Shown here: piece after piece, positions 10,681-19,972 of the stretch
Layout of the letters: the number at the start of each line of letters is the position of its first letter
How positions within the stretch are numbered: position 1 is the first letter of the stretch
From: Flavobacterium xanthum
GTDB lineage: Bacteria > Bacteroidota > Bacteroidia > Flavobacteriales > Flavobacteriaceae
Reading direction: 5' to 3'
Assembly (NCBI RefSeq): GCF_900142695.1
Contig: NZ_FRBU01000007.1
Location: 59,851-123,850 of the forward strand
Length of the DNA: 64,000 bases
Notes under the pieces: generated by a model
Database searches by the model: none
Seen by the model: only the letters and a program-made list of their open reading frames with translations
Told to the model about the DNA's origin: nothing
Position numbers and translations under genes: made by a program

Positions 10681-11529
10681 ATGCCTATTTTCTACGGAAA
10701 AGCATCTTTAATGGACTATTTGAAATCAATAAAAACAATCCATTCTACCCTTGGATTTGTTCCAACAATGGGCGCTTTACATCAAGGTCATTTGGCTTTA
10801 ATGCAAAAATCATTGGCGGAAAACACAAATACTGTAGTGAGTATTTTTGTGAATCCTACCCAATTCAACAATCCTGAAGACCTGGCAAAATACCCAAGGA
10901 CATTAGAAGAAGATGTGAAAAAACTTACGAATTTGGATCCGAATATTATTTTATACGCCCCTACAGTTGAAGATATTTATGACGGACAACCCGTTTCTCA
11001 ATCGTTTGATTTTGATGGCCTCGAATATCCAATGGAAGGCAAATTCAGACCCGGACATTTTAATGGTGTAGGTACTGTGGTCAAACGCCTTTTTGAAATA
11101 GTGGAACCTACCCATGCTTACTTTGGAGAAAAAGACTTCCAACAATTGCAAATTGTAAAAAAAATGGTAGCTAAAAATAATTTAAAAGTAGTTATCGTTG
11201 GTTGTCCCATTTACAGAGAAAGTAACAATCTAGCCATGAGTTCTAGAAACGAACACTTATCTGCTCAGGAAAGAGACGAAGCGGCAGTTATATATCAAAT
11301 ATTGACATCTGTCAAAGCTAAATTTCCGACAAATAGCGCAGCAAAAATCTCAGAATGGGTTCAAAAATTCCTTAAAAAAAATCCTCAATTTACGCTGGAA
11401 TACTTCACCATTGCCGATGAAGCAACCCTTATATCGTGTAATCGAAAAAATAAAAATAAAAAATACCGCGCTTTCATAGCCGTATTAGTCAACAATATCC
11501 GTTTGATTGATACCATTTCATTAAATTAA
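10681..11529 (+). CDS. panC: Pantothenate synthetase (pantoate--beta-alanine ligase)
   Basis: Joins pantoate and beta-alanine with ATP to give pantothenate, precursor of CoA. 282 residues, normal length. Motifs: [10 protein letters not shown] near residues 29-38 with the ATP-binding Hx[17 protein letters not shown] and MSSRNEHLS (KMSKS-like). It is followed after 14 bases by panD, which supplies beta-alanine, so the two genes form a pathway operon read divergently from the GT5 operon. Confidence 0.97.
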   Translation: MPIFYGKASLMDYLKSIKTIHSTLGFVPTMGALHQGHLALMQKSLAENTNTVVSIFVNPTQFNNPEDLAKYPRTLEEDVKKLTNLDPNIILYAPTVEDIYDGQPVSQSFDFDGLEYPMEGKFRPGHFNGVGTVVKRLFEIVEPTHAYFGEKDFQQLQIVKKMVAKNNLKVVIVGCPIYRESNNLAMSSRNEHLSAQERDEAAVIYQILTSVKAKFPTNSAAKISEWVQKFLKKNPQFTLEYFTIADEATLISCNRKNKNKKYRAFIAVLVNNIRLIDTISLN

Positions 11530-11543
11530 TTTACTTTTGTAGC

Positions 11544-11894
11544 ATGCAAATTCAAGTTTTAAAATCAAAGATTCACCGAGTTAAAGTGACAGGTGCCGAT
11601 CTAAATTACATCGGGTCTATCACCATTGACGAATCATTATTAGAGGCCTCAAATATCATTGAAGGCGAAAAAGTTTCCATTGTAAACATCAACAACGGAG
11701 AACGTTTTGAAACCTACGCCATTAAAGGCGAAAAAAATTCAGGAACCATTACCCTCAACGGTCCTGCAGCAAGAAAAGTTCAAAAAGACGATATCATCAT
11801 CATCATATCCTACGCAACCCTAGATTTTGAAGAAGCTAAAACCTTTAAACCATGGGTGATTTTTCCAAATGAAAACGACAACTCGTTGACTTAA
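11544..11894 (+). CDS. panD: Aspartate 1-decarboxylase proenzyme
   Basis: Makes beta-alanine from L-aspartate for pantothenate synthesis. 116 residues, normal for the pyruvoyl enzyme. The self-cleavage site Gly24-Ser25 is present in YIGSITID; Ser25 becomes the pyruvoyl group. The conserved LNGPAAR lies further on. Second gene of the panCD operon, closed by a strong terminator. Confidence 0.97.
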   Translation: MQIQVLKSKIHRVKVTGADLNYIGSITIDESLLEASNIIEGEKVSIVNINNGERFETYAIKGEKNSGTITLNGPAARKVQKDDIIIIISYATLDFEEAKTFKPWVIFPNENDNSLT

Positions 11895-11925
11895 TTGCTA
11901 TACGAATTCAATCAACACTATCTTT

Positions 11926-11982
11926 TAGCCACTGATTCTCTGATTTTGCATTTTAAAATCAGAGAATTAGTGGCTATTTTTT
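11926..11982 (+). terminator. Terminator after panD
   Basis: 22-pair stem starting TAGCCACT and ending AGTGGCTA, with one G-T pair and a seven-base loop, followed by TTTTTT. Unusually long stem. Confidence 0.92.
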
Positions 11983-12116
11983 AAACGCTAGTTCCTACCT
12001 TATAATCAAAGCGCAATAGTAACATTTACCGTTACTCTTTTTCAATTAAAAGTAATAATGTTTATCTTGCTTGCTCTTATTTAGAGCATTCTATAGATTC
12101 TAAAACAAAACAAATC

Positions 12117-13265
12117 ATGAAAAAACTAATACTCTTATTACTCTTTTCCATTTCTGTATTTTCACAAAAAACTGTGATTGCTTTCGATTCTCAAGTGCTT
12201 GGTGAAAGCAGGGAAATCACCATCGGTCTCCCACCTTCTTTTGATAAAAACCCAATTAAAAAATACCCTATTCTTATTTTACTGGATGGCGATTATCTGT
12301 TTGATCCTTTCTACGGCGCCTTAAATTATGGAGCCTATTGGGATGATTTACCTGAAATTATCATTGTTGGCATCAGCCAAAACAAAAATAACGAACGATT
12401 TGACGACTGCAATTATGACGAAGCTGATGGTGTCCCTTCCAGAAAAGGCGCTAAATTTTTCGAATTCATTCGAGCGGAGTTGTTGCCATACATAGAAAAA
12501 AAGTACCCTGTAGCTCCTTTTCGAATGATTGCTGGCCATGACACGACTGCGGGATTTTTGAATTTTTTTCTGTACAAAGACAATCCTATTTTTAATGCCT
12601 ATATTTCATTGAGTCCAGAACTAGCACCTGATATGGAAAACCGTATTCCAGAGTCACTTTCAAAACTTAAACAACCTATTTTTTATTATCAATCCAATGG
12701 TGATGGCGATGTAAAGAAACTGCAAACCTCTATCAAAAAATTAGACACAAATATAAAACTGGTTACCAATCCGTTACTAAATTACAAGTTTGACAATTTC
12801 AAAGGTGCATCTCATTATTCACTGGTTTTGTATTCGATTCCAAATGCTTTATACCAATTTTTCGATACGTACAAACCCATTTCTTCTACTGAATATTCGG
12901 AGAAAATTGCCGTCCTTCAATCTGGTTATGTAGATTACTTAACTAACAAATATGATGTAATATCTAAAAATTTAGGCTTAAGAATACCCATTCGCGTCAA
13001 TGATTTCAAAGCAATTGAAGCGGCCATTTTAAAAAATAAAGCATACGCTGAATTAGAAAAATTAGCCGAAATAGCCAACAAAAACTACCCAAAATCAATG
13101 CTTGCTGATTATGAATTGGGATTGATGTATGAAAAAATGGGCGATCCAAAAAAAGCGGCGAAACGCTATCAAAGTGCTTCTCAATTAGAGGAAATCGGTA
13201 ACCTTACCAAAGATAGTATGATGGAAAAATACGATGATATGATCAGTCAAACACCAAAAAAATAA
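12117..13265 (+). CDS. Secreted alpha/beta-hydrolase (esterase D/Fes-like), nucleophile Ser replaced
   Basis: 382 residues. Residues 1-17 are a signal peptide (LLFSISVFSQ). Residues about 18-250 resemble the putative esterase family: YPILILLDGDYLF, IIVGISQNKN and a late histidine in GASHYSL. At the nucleophile elbow, where the family has GHSxGG, this protein has GHDTTAG, so the catalytic serine is aspartate. Residues about 290-380 look helical and TPR-like (LADYELGLMYEKMGDPKKAAKRY). The stop codon overlaps the radA start by one base (TAATG), so the two are translationally coupled. It may be a pseudo-esterase or use Asp as nucleophile. Confidence 0.75.
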   Translation: MKKLILLLLFSISVFSQKTVIAFDSQVLGESREITIGLPPSFDKNPIKKYPILILLDGDYLFDPFYGALNYGAYWDDLPEIIIVGISQNKNNERFDDCNYDEADGVPSRKGAKFFEFIRAELLPYIEKKYPVAPFRMIAGHDTTAGFLNFFLYKDNPIFNAYISLSPELAPDMENRIPESLSKLKQPIFYYQSNGDGDVKKLQTSIKKLDTNIKLVTNPLLNYKFDNFKGASHYSLVLYSIPNALYQFFDTYKPISSTEYSEKIAVLQSGYVDYLTNKYDVISKNLGLRIPIRVNDFKAIEAAILKNKAYAELEKLAEIANKNYPKSMLADYELGLMYEKMGDPKKAAKRYQSASQLEEIGNLTKDSMMEKYDDMISQTPKK

Positions 13266-14626
13266 TGACAAAAGTAAAAACTACTTTTTTTTGCCAAAAC
13301 TGCGGAGCACAATACGCCAAATGGCAAGGACAATGCAATTCTTGTAAAGAATGGAATACCATCGCAGAGGAAATTATCCAAAAACAAGAAAAAACAGCGT
13401 GGAAAAGTGAGACTTCCACTAGCAGCAAAGCACCAAAACCTTTACGAATAAATGAAATTGATTCCGCTCAGGAAATCCGAATGGATACTACTGACGCTGA
13501 ACTGAATCGTGTGCTAGGTGGCGGAATAGTTCCCGGTTCATTGATCCTTTTGGGTGGCGAACCAGGCATTGGAAAAAGTACCCTTTTGCTCCAAATTTCT
13601 TTAAAGCTACCTTATAAAACGTTATACGTTTCCGGTGAAGAAAGTCAGAAACAAATAAAGATGCGTGCCGAAAGAATTACGCCCAGCGGAGATAATTGCT
13701 ATATTCTGACGGAAACCAAAACACAAAACATCTTCAAACAAATTGAAGCCATACAACCGGAAATCGTGATTATCGATTCCATTCAAACCTTACATACGGA
13801 TTATATTGAATCTACTCCCGGTAGTATTTCTCAAATCCGGGAAACCACAGCTGAACTGATCAAGTTTGCCAAAGAAACCAATATTCCCGTAATTTTGATT
13901 GGTCACATCACCAAAGACGGAAACATTGCTGGACCAAAAATCTTAGAACACATGGTTGACACCGTCTTACAGTTTGAAGGCGATAGAAATCACGTGTATC
14001 GCATTTTACGTTCGTTAAAAAATCGTTTTGGATCTACTGCCGAAATTGGTATCTATGAAATGTTAGGCAATGGTTTGAGAGAAGTTTCAAATCCATCGGA
14101 AATATTGATTTCACATAAAAATGAGGAACTATCAGGAACAGCAATTGCTTCCACATTAGAAGGCATGCGTCCGTTGATGATTGAAATACAAGCCTTGGTA
14201 AGCACCGCCGTTTATGGAACACCGCAACGCAGCACCACAGGTTATAATGCCAAAAGGCTCAATATGATTTTGGCCGTTTTAGAAAAAAGAGCTGGTTTTA
14301 GGCTTGGCGCCAAAGACGTTTTCCTGAATATAACCGGCGGGATTTCAGTAGATGATCCTGCCATAGATTTGGCTGTTGTGGCCGCTATTTTATCCTCTAA
14401 TGAAGATATTGCCGTAAATAAAGACTTTTGCTTTGCCGGCGAGGTAGGACTTTCAGGTGAAATCCGTCCCGTAAATCGCGTAGACCAGCGCATACAGGAA
14501 GCAGAAAAACTAGGTTTTTCAACCATTTTTGTATCCAAATACAATAAAATCGCTTTGAAAAACACTGGGATCAAAATCCGATTGGTTGCCAAAATTGAAG
14601 ATGTAGTAAGTGAACTGTTTGGATAA
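13265..14626 (+). CDS. radA: DNA repair protein RadA/Sms
   Basis: Branch-migration ATPase acting with RecA in recombinational repair. 453 residues, normal. Zinc finger C10-C13-C24-C27 (CQNC, CNSC), Walker A GGEPGIGKST at about 97-106, Walker B VIIDS, the RadA-specific LKNRFGS, and a C-terminal Lon-like domain ending in VSELFG. The ATG overlaps the stop of the esterase-like gene by one base. Confidence 0.97.
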   Translation: MTKVKTTFFCQNCGAQYAKWQGQCNSCKEWNTIAEEIIQKQEKTAWKSETSTSSKAPKPLRINEIDSAQEIRMDTTDAELNRVLGGGIVPGSLILLGGEPGIGKSTLLLQISLKLPYKTLYVSGEESQKQIKMRAERITPSGDNCYILTETKTQNIFKQIEAIQPEIVIIDSIQTLHTDYIESTPGSISQIRETTAELIKFAKETNIPVILIGHITKDGNIAGPKILEHMVDTVLQFEGDRNHVYRILRSLKNRFGSTAEIGIYEMLGNGLREVSNPSEILISHKNEELSGTAIASTLEGMRPLMIEIQALVSTAVYGTPQRSTTGYNAKRLNMILAVLEKRAGFRLGAKDVFLNITGGISVDDPAIDLAVVAAILSSNEDIAVNKDFCFAGEVGLSGEIRPVNRVDQRIQEAEKLGFSTIFVSKYNKIALKNTGIKIRLVAKIEDVVSELFG

Positions 14627-14967
14627 TTCTTAAAACCACATAAATTTAAAGAGCCTCATTCCAGTTTTTTATTGCCCTACTTTACGATTTAAAATAAATA
14701 CTCTAAATTAAGAAAAGGGTATATTATTTTTTGTAACTTTATGTCTAACAACACATTAAGATACAAAATGAAGCATTTACTCCTTGCTATTAATTCTTAT
14801 TCCAAACATCTCGGCAAAGTGCTAATTCTAGCAAGAAGTAGAGTCACGGCCCACTTCTTGCTAAAATAAAAATAAAGTAGACTCAATTCTGCTCAAATCA
14901 CTGTATCTGATTTTGCTGGCATAAAACAACACAAAAACGAGCAATTTTAATTTAAAATATCAAAACC
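14627..14967. other. Intergenic region with a 10-base inverted repeat
   Basis: 341 bases. It contains a perfect inverted repeat AGCAAGAAGT / ACTTCTTGCT at 14830-14839 and 14853-14862 with a 13-base loop, about 105 bases before the next gene, without a T run after it. A 33-codon frame 14768-14869 overlaps the repeat but has no further support. The region may be a structured leader of the 14968 gene. Confidence 0.5.
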
Positions 14968-15402
14968 ATGAAAAGACAAACTGGTATTTGGATTGATTCC
15001 TCAAAAGCGATAATTGTCGCTCTTGATGGTGATACAGAAAAAATTACTGAAATAGATTCTGAGGTTGAAAATAGCGTCTATCATAATAAAGAAGGCGATA
15101 AAGGGACGTTCTCTGGAGCTCATCATGGCAATAGTGACAAAAAATTTGAGGAAAGAAAAAAACAAGAGTTGGACTATTTTATAAAATCAGTCCTTTCGTA
15201 TGTTAAAAAATCAGATGAGCTTATTGTCTTTGGTCCAGCACAAACCAAAATTAAACTGGAACATAAATTATTAACAGAACATTTATTAGAACCCGGAAAA
15301 CTAAAAGCAGTCGAAACGGCCGATAAAATGACGTTAAACCAAATTGTAGAAAAAGTGAGACGCTATTACAATCCTTCCCAATTTAAGACACCAAAGCCCT
15401 AA
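14968..15402 (+). CDS. Small conserved protein, possibly eRF1-like/host-attachment type
   Basis: 144 residues, charged, no signal peptide or membrane segment. It begins MKRQTGIWIDSSKAIIVALD, a strand-turn-strand like the start of host-attachment or eRF1 domain-1-like proteins, has a hydrophilic middle, and later KSDELIVFGPAQTKIKLEHK, which resembles the corresponding part of those families. Single gene with its own terminator. I do not recognise a defined function; the family suggestion is weak and rests on overall pattern. Confidence 0.6.
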   Translation: MKRQTGIWIDSSKAIIVALDGDTEKITEIDSEVENSVYHNKEGDKGTFSGAHHGNSDKKFEERKKQELDYFIKSVLSYVKKSDELIVFGPAQTKIKLEHKLLTEHLLEPGKLKAVETADKMTLNQIVEKVRRYYNPSQFKTPKP

Positions 15403-15438
15403 CACACTGAAACTATCGTTACCGCAAAATAATTTAGA

Positions 15439-15470
15439 AACTACAACGCTTTCTCCGTTGTAGTTTTTTT
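15439..15470 (+). terminator. Terminator after the 14968 gene
   Basis: Stem AACTACAACG / CGTTGTAGTT with a seven-base loop and T7. Confidence 0.92.
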
Positions 15471-15597
15471 ATTTTACACTTTCAATTTCAAATCAAAGTA
15501 CTAAAGAATACCATAAAAATGTTTCCTTTAGTATTATATTCCTTTTCTTTATACCCAAGATGCATGTCGCTGTATTTTATACTTAAATCAACTGTTT

Positions 15598-17565
15598 ATG
15601 AAAACTGGAAAACAAAAACTACTTATCGCAGCAAAAGTACTTTTTGTATTGTTTGTCGCTATACTTATTGCTTTTTATATATTTAGAGATGCCGTATTAC
15701 AGCAAACAATAGCCAAAGTTTCCCATGAAATGCAAGTCGAATACAATAGCTCTTTTACTATAAAAAAAGCTTCCTTCGATGGACTATCAAGACTGAATCT
15801 TTCGGAGATTATATTAGTTCCTAAAAATGCAGACACGCTGTTTAAAATACAAAAACTAAAAACTAGTGTCAATTTATGGCATCTCCTAACTGGTGATGTT
15901 CAACTGGGAACTTTAGAAGTCCAGAACGGTTTTGTACAGTTAGTAAAAAAAGGAAAAGTGAGAAATTTTGATGCTTTTCTAAAAAAAGATAATCAAACAG
16001 AAATACGCGATGAGAAAAAAGATTACGCGCAGTTTACCTATAGAATCATCTCAAAAGCACTGAATTTAGTCCCAACGGATATGATTCTGGACAATCTTTC
16101 TTTTAGACTCGATGATAACGGGAAAAAAGCAACCATCAATTTTCAAAAACTGCGCTTGGTCAACAAACAGCTCGAAACTTCGATACAAGTTCAAACCAAT
16201 ACGATATCACAACGTTGGAAAATCAAGGGATTTGCAGATCCAAGAAATAAAAAAGCCGATATCCGTTTCGTCAATATCGATACTGGCGCCATCCAAATGC
16301 CGTATTTAGACGAGCGTTTCAACCTAAAATCAAGCTTTGACTCTATTCGATTGAATATTCAAAACATAGATAGAGATGGTGATCAACTACATATTGATGG
16401 GTTTATGGCTATTGCCAATTTAAAACTCAACCACCCAAAAATTGCGAGCAAAGATGTATTATTAAAAAACGCCAAATTCGATTACCGATTCTTACTCGGT
16501 TCTAATTTTATCTCGATTGATAGCAGCTCAACGGTTCAGTTGAATAAGATAAAATTTCATCCTTATGCCGCTTACGAAACAGAAAAAGATACCATTTACA
16601 AACTCAAGGTAAACCTACCAAAAATGAAAGCGCAGGATTTTATTACCTCGCTTCCTGACGGCTTATTTACCCATTTTCAGGGAATGGAGGCCACTGGAAC
16701 TTTTGATTATAAATTGGATTTTGCGTTCAACCAAAACAAACCCAATCAACTGGTTTTTGATAGTAAATTGAAGAAAGAAAACCTAAGAATTACAAAATAC
16801 GGCGAAGCCAATCTCAACAAACTTAATGGCGAATTTATGTATCGCGCTTTAATCAACAAGGTGTTTCAACGAGGTGTTTTGGTAGGAAATGCGAATCCAA
16901 ATTACACGCCTTTGGACCAAATTTCGCCCTATTTACAAAAATCGGTTTTGACAACCGAAGATCCTTCTTTCTTTAGTCATAGAGGATTTATCACCGAAGC
17001 ATTTAAACAATCCATAGTCAAAAACATAAGAACCAAAAAGTTTTCCCGCGGAGCTAGTACCATCAGCATGCAATTAGTAAAAAATGCATTCCTGAGTCGG
17101 GAGAAAACGGTTTCTCGAAAGCTAGAAGAAATTTTATTGGTTTACATTTTGGAAAACAACCGAATTGTGAGCAAGGAACGCATGCTCGAAGTGTATTTTA
17201 ATATTATCGAATGGGGACCAAATGTGTATGGAATTGGCGAAGCAAGTCAGTTTTATTTCCAAAAAACACCTGCAGAATTATCGCTGAACGAATGCTTGTA
17301 TCTCGCCAGAATTATCCCGAGTCCTAAAAAATTCATGTATCAGATTAACAATCAAGGGATGTTGAAAGATTTTGCCGTAAAACAAGAATCGTTCTTAACC
17401 AATATTATGTTTCGAAGAGGACTTTTGACTCCGGATGACACTATTTACAAGTCGTTACCCATACTAATTTCAGGACCTGCAAAATCTTTTATCAAATTCA
17501 AAGTACAGGATTCCACACAAATAAAAGTAGATTCTTTAGCTAATGATGATGAGTTTGATCTTTAA
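15598..17565 (+). CDS. AsmA-like domain fused to GT51 peptidoglycan transglycosylase
   Basis: 655 residues. One membrane helix at about 8-28 (VLFVLFVAILIAFYIF). Residues about 30-420 are repeated beta-rich sequence of AsmA/YhdP type (SFDGLSRLNLSEIIL, LRLVNKQLETSIQ). Residues about 425-610 are a GT51 domain: TTEDPSFFSHRG with the catalytic Glu near residue 454, SRGASTISMQLVKN, RKLEEILLVYILE and EVYFNIIEWGPNVYGI. No penicillin-binding transpeptidase domain follows, so this is a monofunctional glycan polymerase fused to a periplasm-spanning module. It should act at the outer face of the inner membrane. Stands alone. Confidence 0.85.
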   Translation: MKTGKQKLLIAAKVLFVLFVAILIAFYIFRDAVLQQTIAKVSHEMQVEYNSSFTIKKASFDGLSRLNLSEIILVPKNADTLFKIQKLKTSVNLWHLLTGDVQLGTLEVQNGFVQLVKKGKVRNFDAFLKKDNQTEIRDEKKDYAQFTYRIISKALNLVPTDMILDNLSFRLDDNGKKATINFQKLRLVNKQLETSIQVQTNTISQRWKIKGFADPRNKKADIRFVNIDTGAIQMPYLDERFNLKSSFDSIRLNIQNIDRDGDQLHIDGFMAIANLKLNHPKIASKDVLLKNAKFDYRFLLGSNFISIDSSSTVQLNKIKFHPYAAYETEKDTIYKLKVNLPKMKAQDFITSLPDGLFTHFQGMEATGTFDYKLDFAFNQNKPNQLVFDSKLKKENLRITKYGEANLNKLNGEFMYRALINKVFQRGVLVGNANPNYTPLDQISPYLQKSVLTTEDPSFFSHRGFITEAFKQSIVKNIRTKKFSRGASTISMQLVKNAFLSREKTVSRKLEEILLVYILENNRIVSKERMLEVYFNIIEWGPNVYGIGEASQFYFQKTPAELSLNECLYLARIIPSPKKFMYQINNQGMLKDFAVKQESFLTNIMFRRGLLTPDDTIYKSLPILISGPAKSFIKFKVQDSTQIKVDSLANDDEFDL

Positions 17566-17634
17566 TGCTGCAGCTTTAACCACAAAGTTCACGAAGAAAT
17601 CGCCAAGTTCACAAGGTTTAAATTTGCTTTTATA

Positions 17635-17695
17635 TTGTCATTCCGACAAAGTAGAAATCCCATTATGTGAGATTCCTCCTTTGTCGGAATGACAA
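17635..17695. repeat. Dispersed palindrome (TTGTCATTCCGACAAAG type)
   Basis: Perfect 17-base inverted repeat, TTGTCATTCCGACAAAG at 17635-17651 and its complement at 17679-17695, around GAAATCCC...GAGATTCC. The inner TGAGATTCCTCCT recurs at 38292-38304 in a degenerate copy. It lies between convergent genes and could also end transcripts. Confidence 0.8.
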
Positions 17696-17711
17696 AAAAT
17701 AGTTTTTTAAT

Positions 17712-18749
17712 TTACGGTGCCGGATCAGGAATAACAGCCTGAACTTCATCAATTGCTTTTAGAATTTCCTCGGAAAGTGTTACTTGAATCGTATCTATGT
17801 TTTCCTTTAATTGTTCCAATGAGGTTGCGCCAATGATGGTACTGGTTACAAAAGGTTGTTGGGCTATAAATGCCAAGGACAATTCTGTCAGAGTCAGTCC
17901 GTTTTTTTTAGCGATTTCTTGATACAATCGGGTAGCCTCTGTACATTGCGCACTGTTGTATCTCGAATATTGTGGAAATAAATTAAGCCTAGCATTTGGA
18001 TGCACTTCGCCCGATAAAAACTTACCCGATAAAACGCCAAAAGCCATTGGTGAATAAGCTAATAACCCAACATTTTCTCTCAAGCAAATTTCAGCAGAAC
18101 CATTTTCAAAAAGTCTATTCAATAATGAATATGGATTTTGAATCGTTTTTACTCTTGGCAAATCATTGTATTTGCTTTCCTCTAGAAAACGCATAATTCC
18201 CCAAGGATTTTCATTTGAAAGTCCGATATGTTTAATTTTTCCTTCTTTGACAAAACCGTCTAATGTTTCGAGAACATTGTGAATATTATCTTCCCAAGCA
18301 TCCTCCTGAACTTTAAAACCACGTTGCCCAAAATAATTGGTTTTGCGTTCTGGCCAGTGCAATTGGTACACATCAAGATAATCTGTTTGTAAGCGTTGTA
18401 AACTTTGGTCTAATGCAAACTTGATGCTAGCTGGTGAAAAATCTAACTTGTCTCTCATGTAACCAAAATTCGGATTGGGTCCAGCAATTTTGGATGCCAA
18501 AACCACTTCCTCTCTTTTACCTGATTTTTTGAACCAAGTTCCAAGAATTTTCTCCGTACTTCCATACGTTTCTTGGCGCCCTGGAATCGAATACATCTCA
18601 GCAGTGTCAAAGAAATTGACTCCATTTTCTAAGGCATAATCCATTTGGGCATGACCCTCCGCTTCTGTGTTTTGTTGCCCAAAAGTCATGGTTCCAAGGC
18701 AAATTTTGCTGACTTTTATATCCGTATTTGGTAAAGTTGTGTATTTCAT
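17712..18749 (-). CDS. Aldo/keto reductase (Tas-like)
   Basis: NADP(H)-dependent oxidoreductase of 345 residues, cytoplasmic. It starts MKYTTLPNTDIKVSKICLGT and has NFFDTAEMY (catalytic Asp and Tyr), VLASKI (Lys) and YQLHWPER (His), the full AKR tetrad. The pattern GRQETYGSTEKILGTWF is like Escherichia coli Tas. Single gene with its own -7 element; physiological substrate unknown. Confidence 0.9.
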   Translation of the reverse strand: MKYTTLPNTDIKVSKICLGTMTFGQQNTEAEGHAQMDYALENGVNFFDTAEMYSIPGRQETYGSTEKILGTWFKKSGKREEVVLASKIAGPNPNFGYMRDKLDFSPASIKFALDQSLQRLQTDYLDVYQLHWPERKTNYFGQRGFKVQEDAWEDNIHNVLETLDGFVKEGKIKHIGLSNENPWGIMRFLEESKYNDLPRVKTIQNPYSLLNRLFENGSAEICLRENVGLLAYSPMAFGVLSGKFLSGEVHPNARLNLFPQYSRYNSAQCTEATRLYQEIAKKNGLTLTELSLAFIAQQPFVTSTIIGATSLEQLKENIDTIQVTLSEEILKAIDEVQAVIPDPAP

Positions 18750-18780
18750 TTTTAAGGAAATTGTATTTTATTTTCGAAAA

Positions 18781-18788
18781 CAAAGATA
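18781..18788 (-). promoter_or_regulatory. -7 element for the aldo/keto reductase gene
   Basis: TATCTTTG on the minus strand, exact TAnnTTTG, 31 bases before the start codon. The same octamer is used at atpD and at the olsF-like gene. No clear -33. Confidence 0.45.
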
Positions 18789-18911
18789 AAATTAGTTTGT
18801 TGTTTAGATTTACAGTTAACAGAAAATTGAGAAACGTTTACAAAATATATCCGCGAATTCGCGAATTAAAAAGCTCCATTCCAAAGATAAAATTAGCGAA
18901 TTAGCGGTAAA

Positions 18912-18950
18912 AGAGAAAGGTCCAAAGCAACTACTTTGAACCTTTCCCTC
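18912..18950 (-). terminator. Terminator after the OmpA-type lipoprotein gene
   Basis: Arms GAGAAAGGTCCAAAG and CTTTGAACCTTTCCCTC pair with two mismatches; on the minus strand TTTTACC follows. Starts about 17 bases after the stop codon. Confidence 0.7.
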
Positions 18951-18966
18951 TTTACAATTTTGATCT

Positions 18967-19908
18967 TTAATTGATTTCCTTTAGCATTTCGGCGATTTCG
19001 TCTAATCTAGGTGTTAGAATTATTTCGATTCTACGATTTTTAGCTTTTCCGTCCGCTGTTGAATTGCTTGCTAATGGTGAAAATTCTCCTCTTCCAGCAG
19101 CCGTTAGACTCTGTTTATTGATTTTCTTGTTCTCACTCAAAATAGCAACTATTGCTGTGGCTCTTTTTGTGGATAAATCCCAGTTGTCAGCAATAGGTCC
19201 TGATGCCGTAAAAGCATCATCATCTGTATGACCTTCAATTAATACGGATATATCAGGATTATCACCCAAAACCTTACCAACTTCTATTACTGCTTTTTTC
19301 CCTTCGGAACCAACTGCCCAACTTCCTGAATTGAAAAGTAGTTTGTTCTCCATAGAAACATATACTTTCCCATTTTTTTGCTCGACTGTCAACCCCTTTC
19401 CTTCAAAACTATTCAAGGCATTTGACAAGGTCTCTTTTAATTTTTTCATACTGGCTTCTTTGGCAGCAATCAAATCTTCTAATTCCTGCAAACGCTGTGC
19501 ACTTTTGCTCAATCGCTCTTGTTCCATTGCTAATGCTTTTCCTTTTTCGTCCAATTGCTCTAGCAAATCACGATTTTTTTTCATGTTGCTTTGCAAAGCA
19601 TCACCACTATTTTTTTCTAAAGCGGCATACGAATCCTGCAAGACTTTGAATTTATTTTGAGCCGCAGCGTAATCTGCTTTCAACTTATCTAGTTCTGATT
19701 TAGACTTGCTTAAATCCGTTTTTAAACCATCACGGTCTAATTCTAATTGGTTTTTAGCTTTTAACAAATCAGCATTTTCATCTGCTAAACTTCTGTTTTC
19801 TTTTTTGGAATCGGTGTATTTACTTTCTAAGTCATTGTATATTTTCTTGGACACACAGGAAGTTGAAAGTGCCAATACTACTAATCCGATGGAAACTTTT
19901 TTAATCAT
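18967..19908 (-). CDS. OmpA family lipoprotein with coiled coil
   Basis: 313 residues. The start at 19908 (MIKKVSIGLVVLALSTSC) is preferred over the upstream ATG at 19959 because it gives a lipoprotein signal with Cys18. Residues about 25-165 form a long coiled coil rich in Lys, Glu and Leu. Residues about 185-305 are an OmpA-like peptidoglycan-binding domain: LLFNSGSW, VLIEGHTDDDAF, DLSTKRATAIVAIL, GRGEFSPLASN and KNRRIEIILTPRLDE. Likely an envelope protein tethering a membrane to peptidoglycan. Downstream of exodeoxyribonuclease III on the same strand, separated by a hairpin repeat. Confidence 0.9.
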   Translation of the reverse strand: MIKKVSIGLVVLALSTSCVSKKIYNDLESKYTDSKKENRSLADENADLLKAKNQLELDRDGLKTDLSKSKSELDKLKADYAAAQNKFKVLQDSYAALEKNSGDALQSNMKKNRDLLEQLDEKGKALAMEQERLSKSAQRLQELEDLIAAKEASMKKLKETLSNALNSFEGKGLTVEQKNGKVYVSMENKLLFNSGSWAVGSEGKKAVIEVGKVLGDNPDISVLIEGHTDDDAFTASGPIADNWDLSTKRATAIVAILSENKKINKQSLTAAGRGEFSPLASNSTADGKAKNRRIEIILTPRLDEIAEMLKEIN

Positions 19909-19972
19909 TTTGTTTGTATTTATGTTGTTTCTAATGTTGTTTTGAAAACAAAAACTCAAATTTTATCCGGAT

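Noticed and set aside
14768..14869. 33-codon frame MKHLLLAINS...
   Set aside because: Very short and overlapping an inverted repeat; no evidence of translation.
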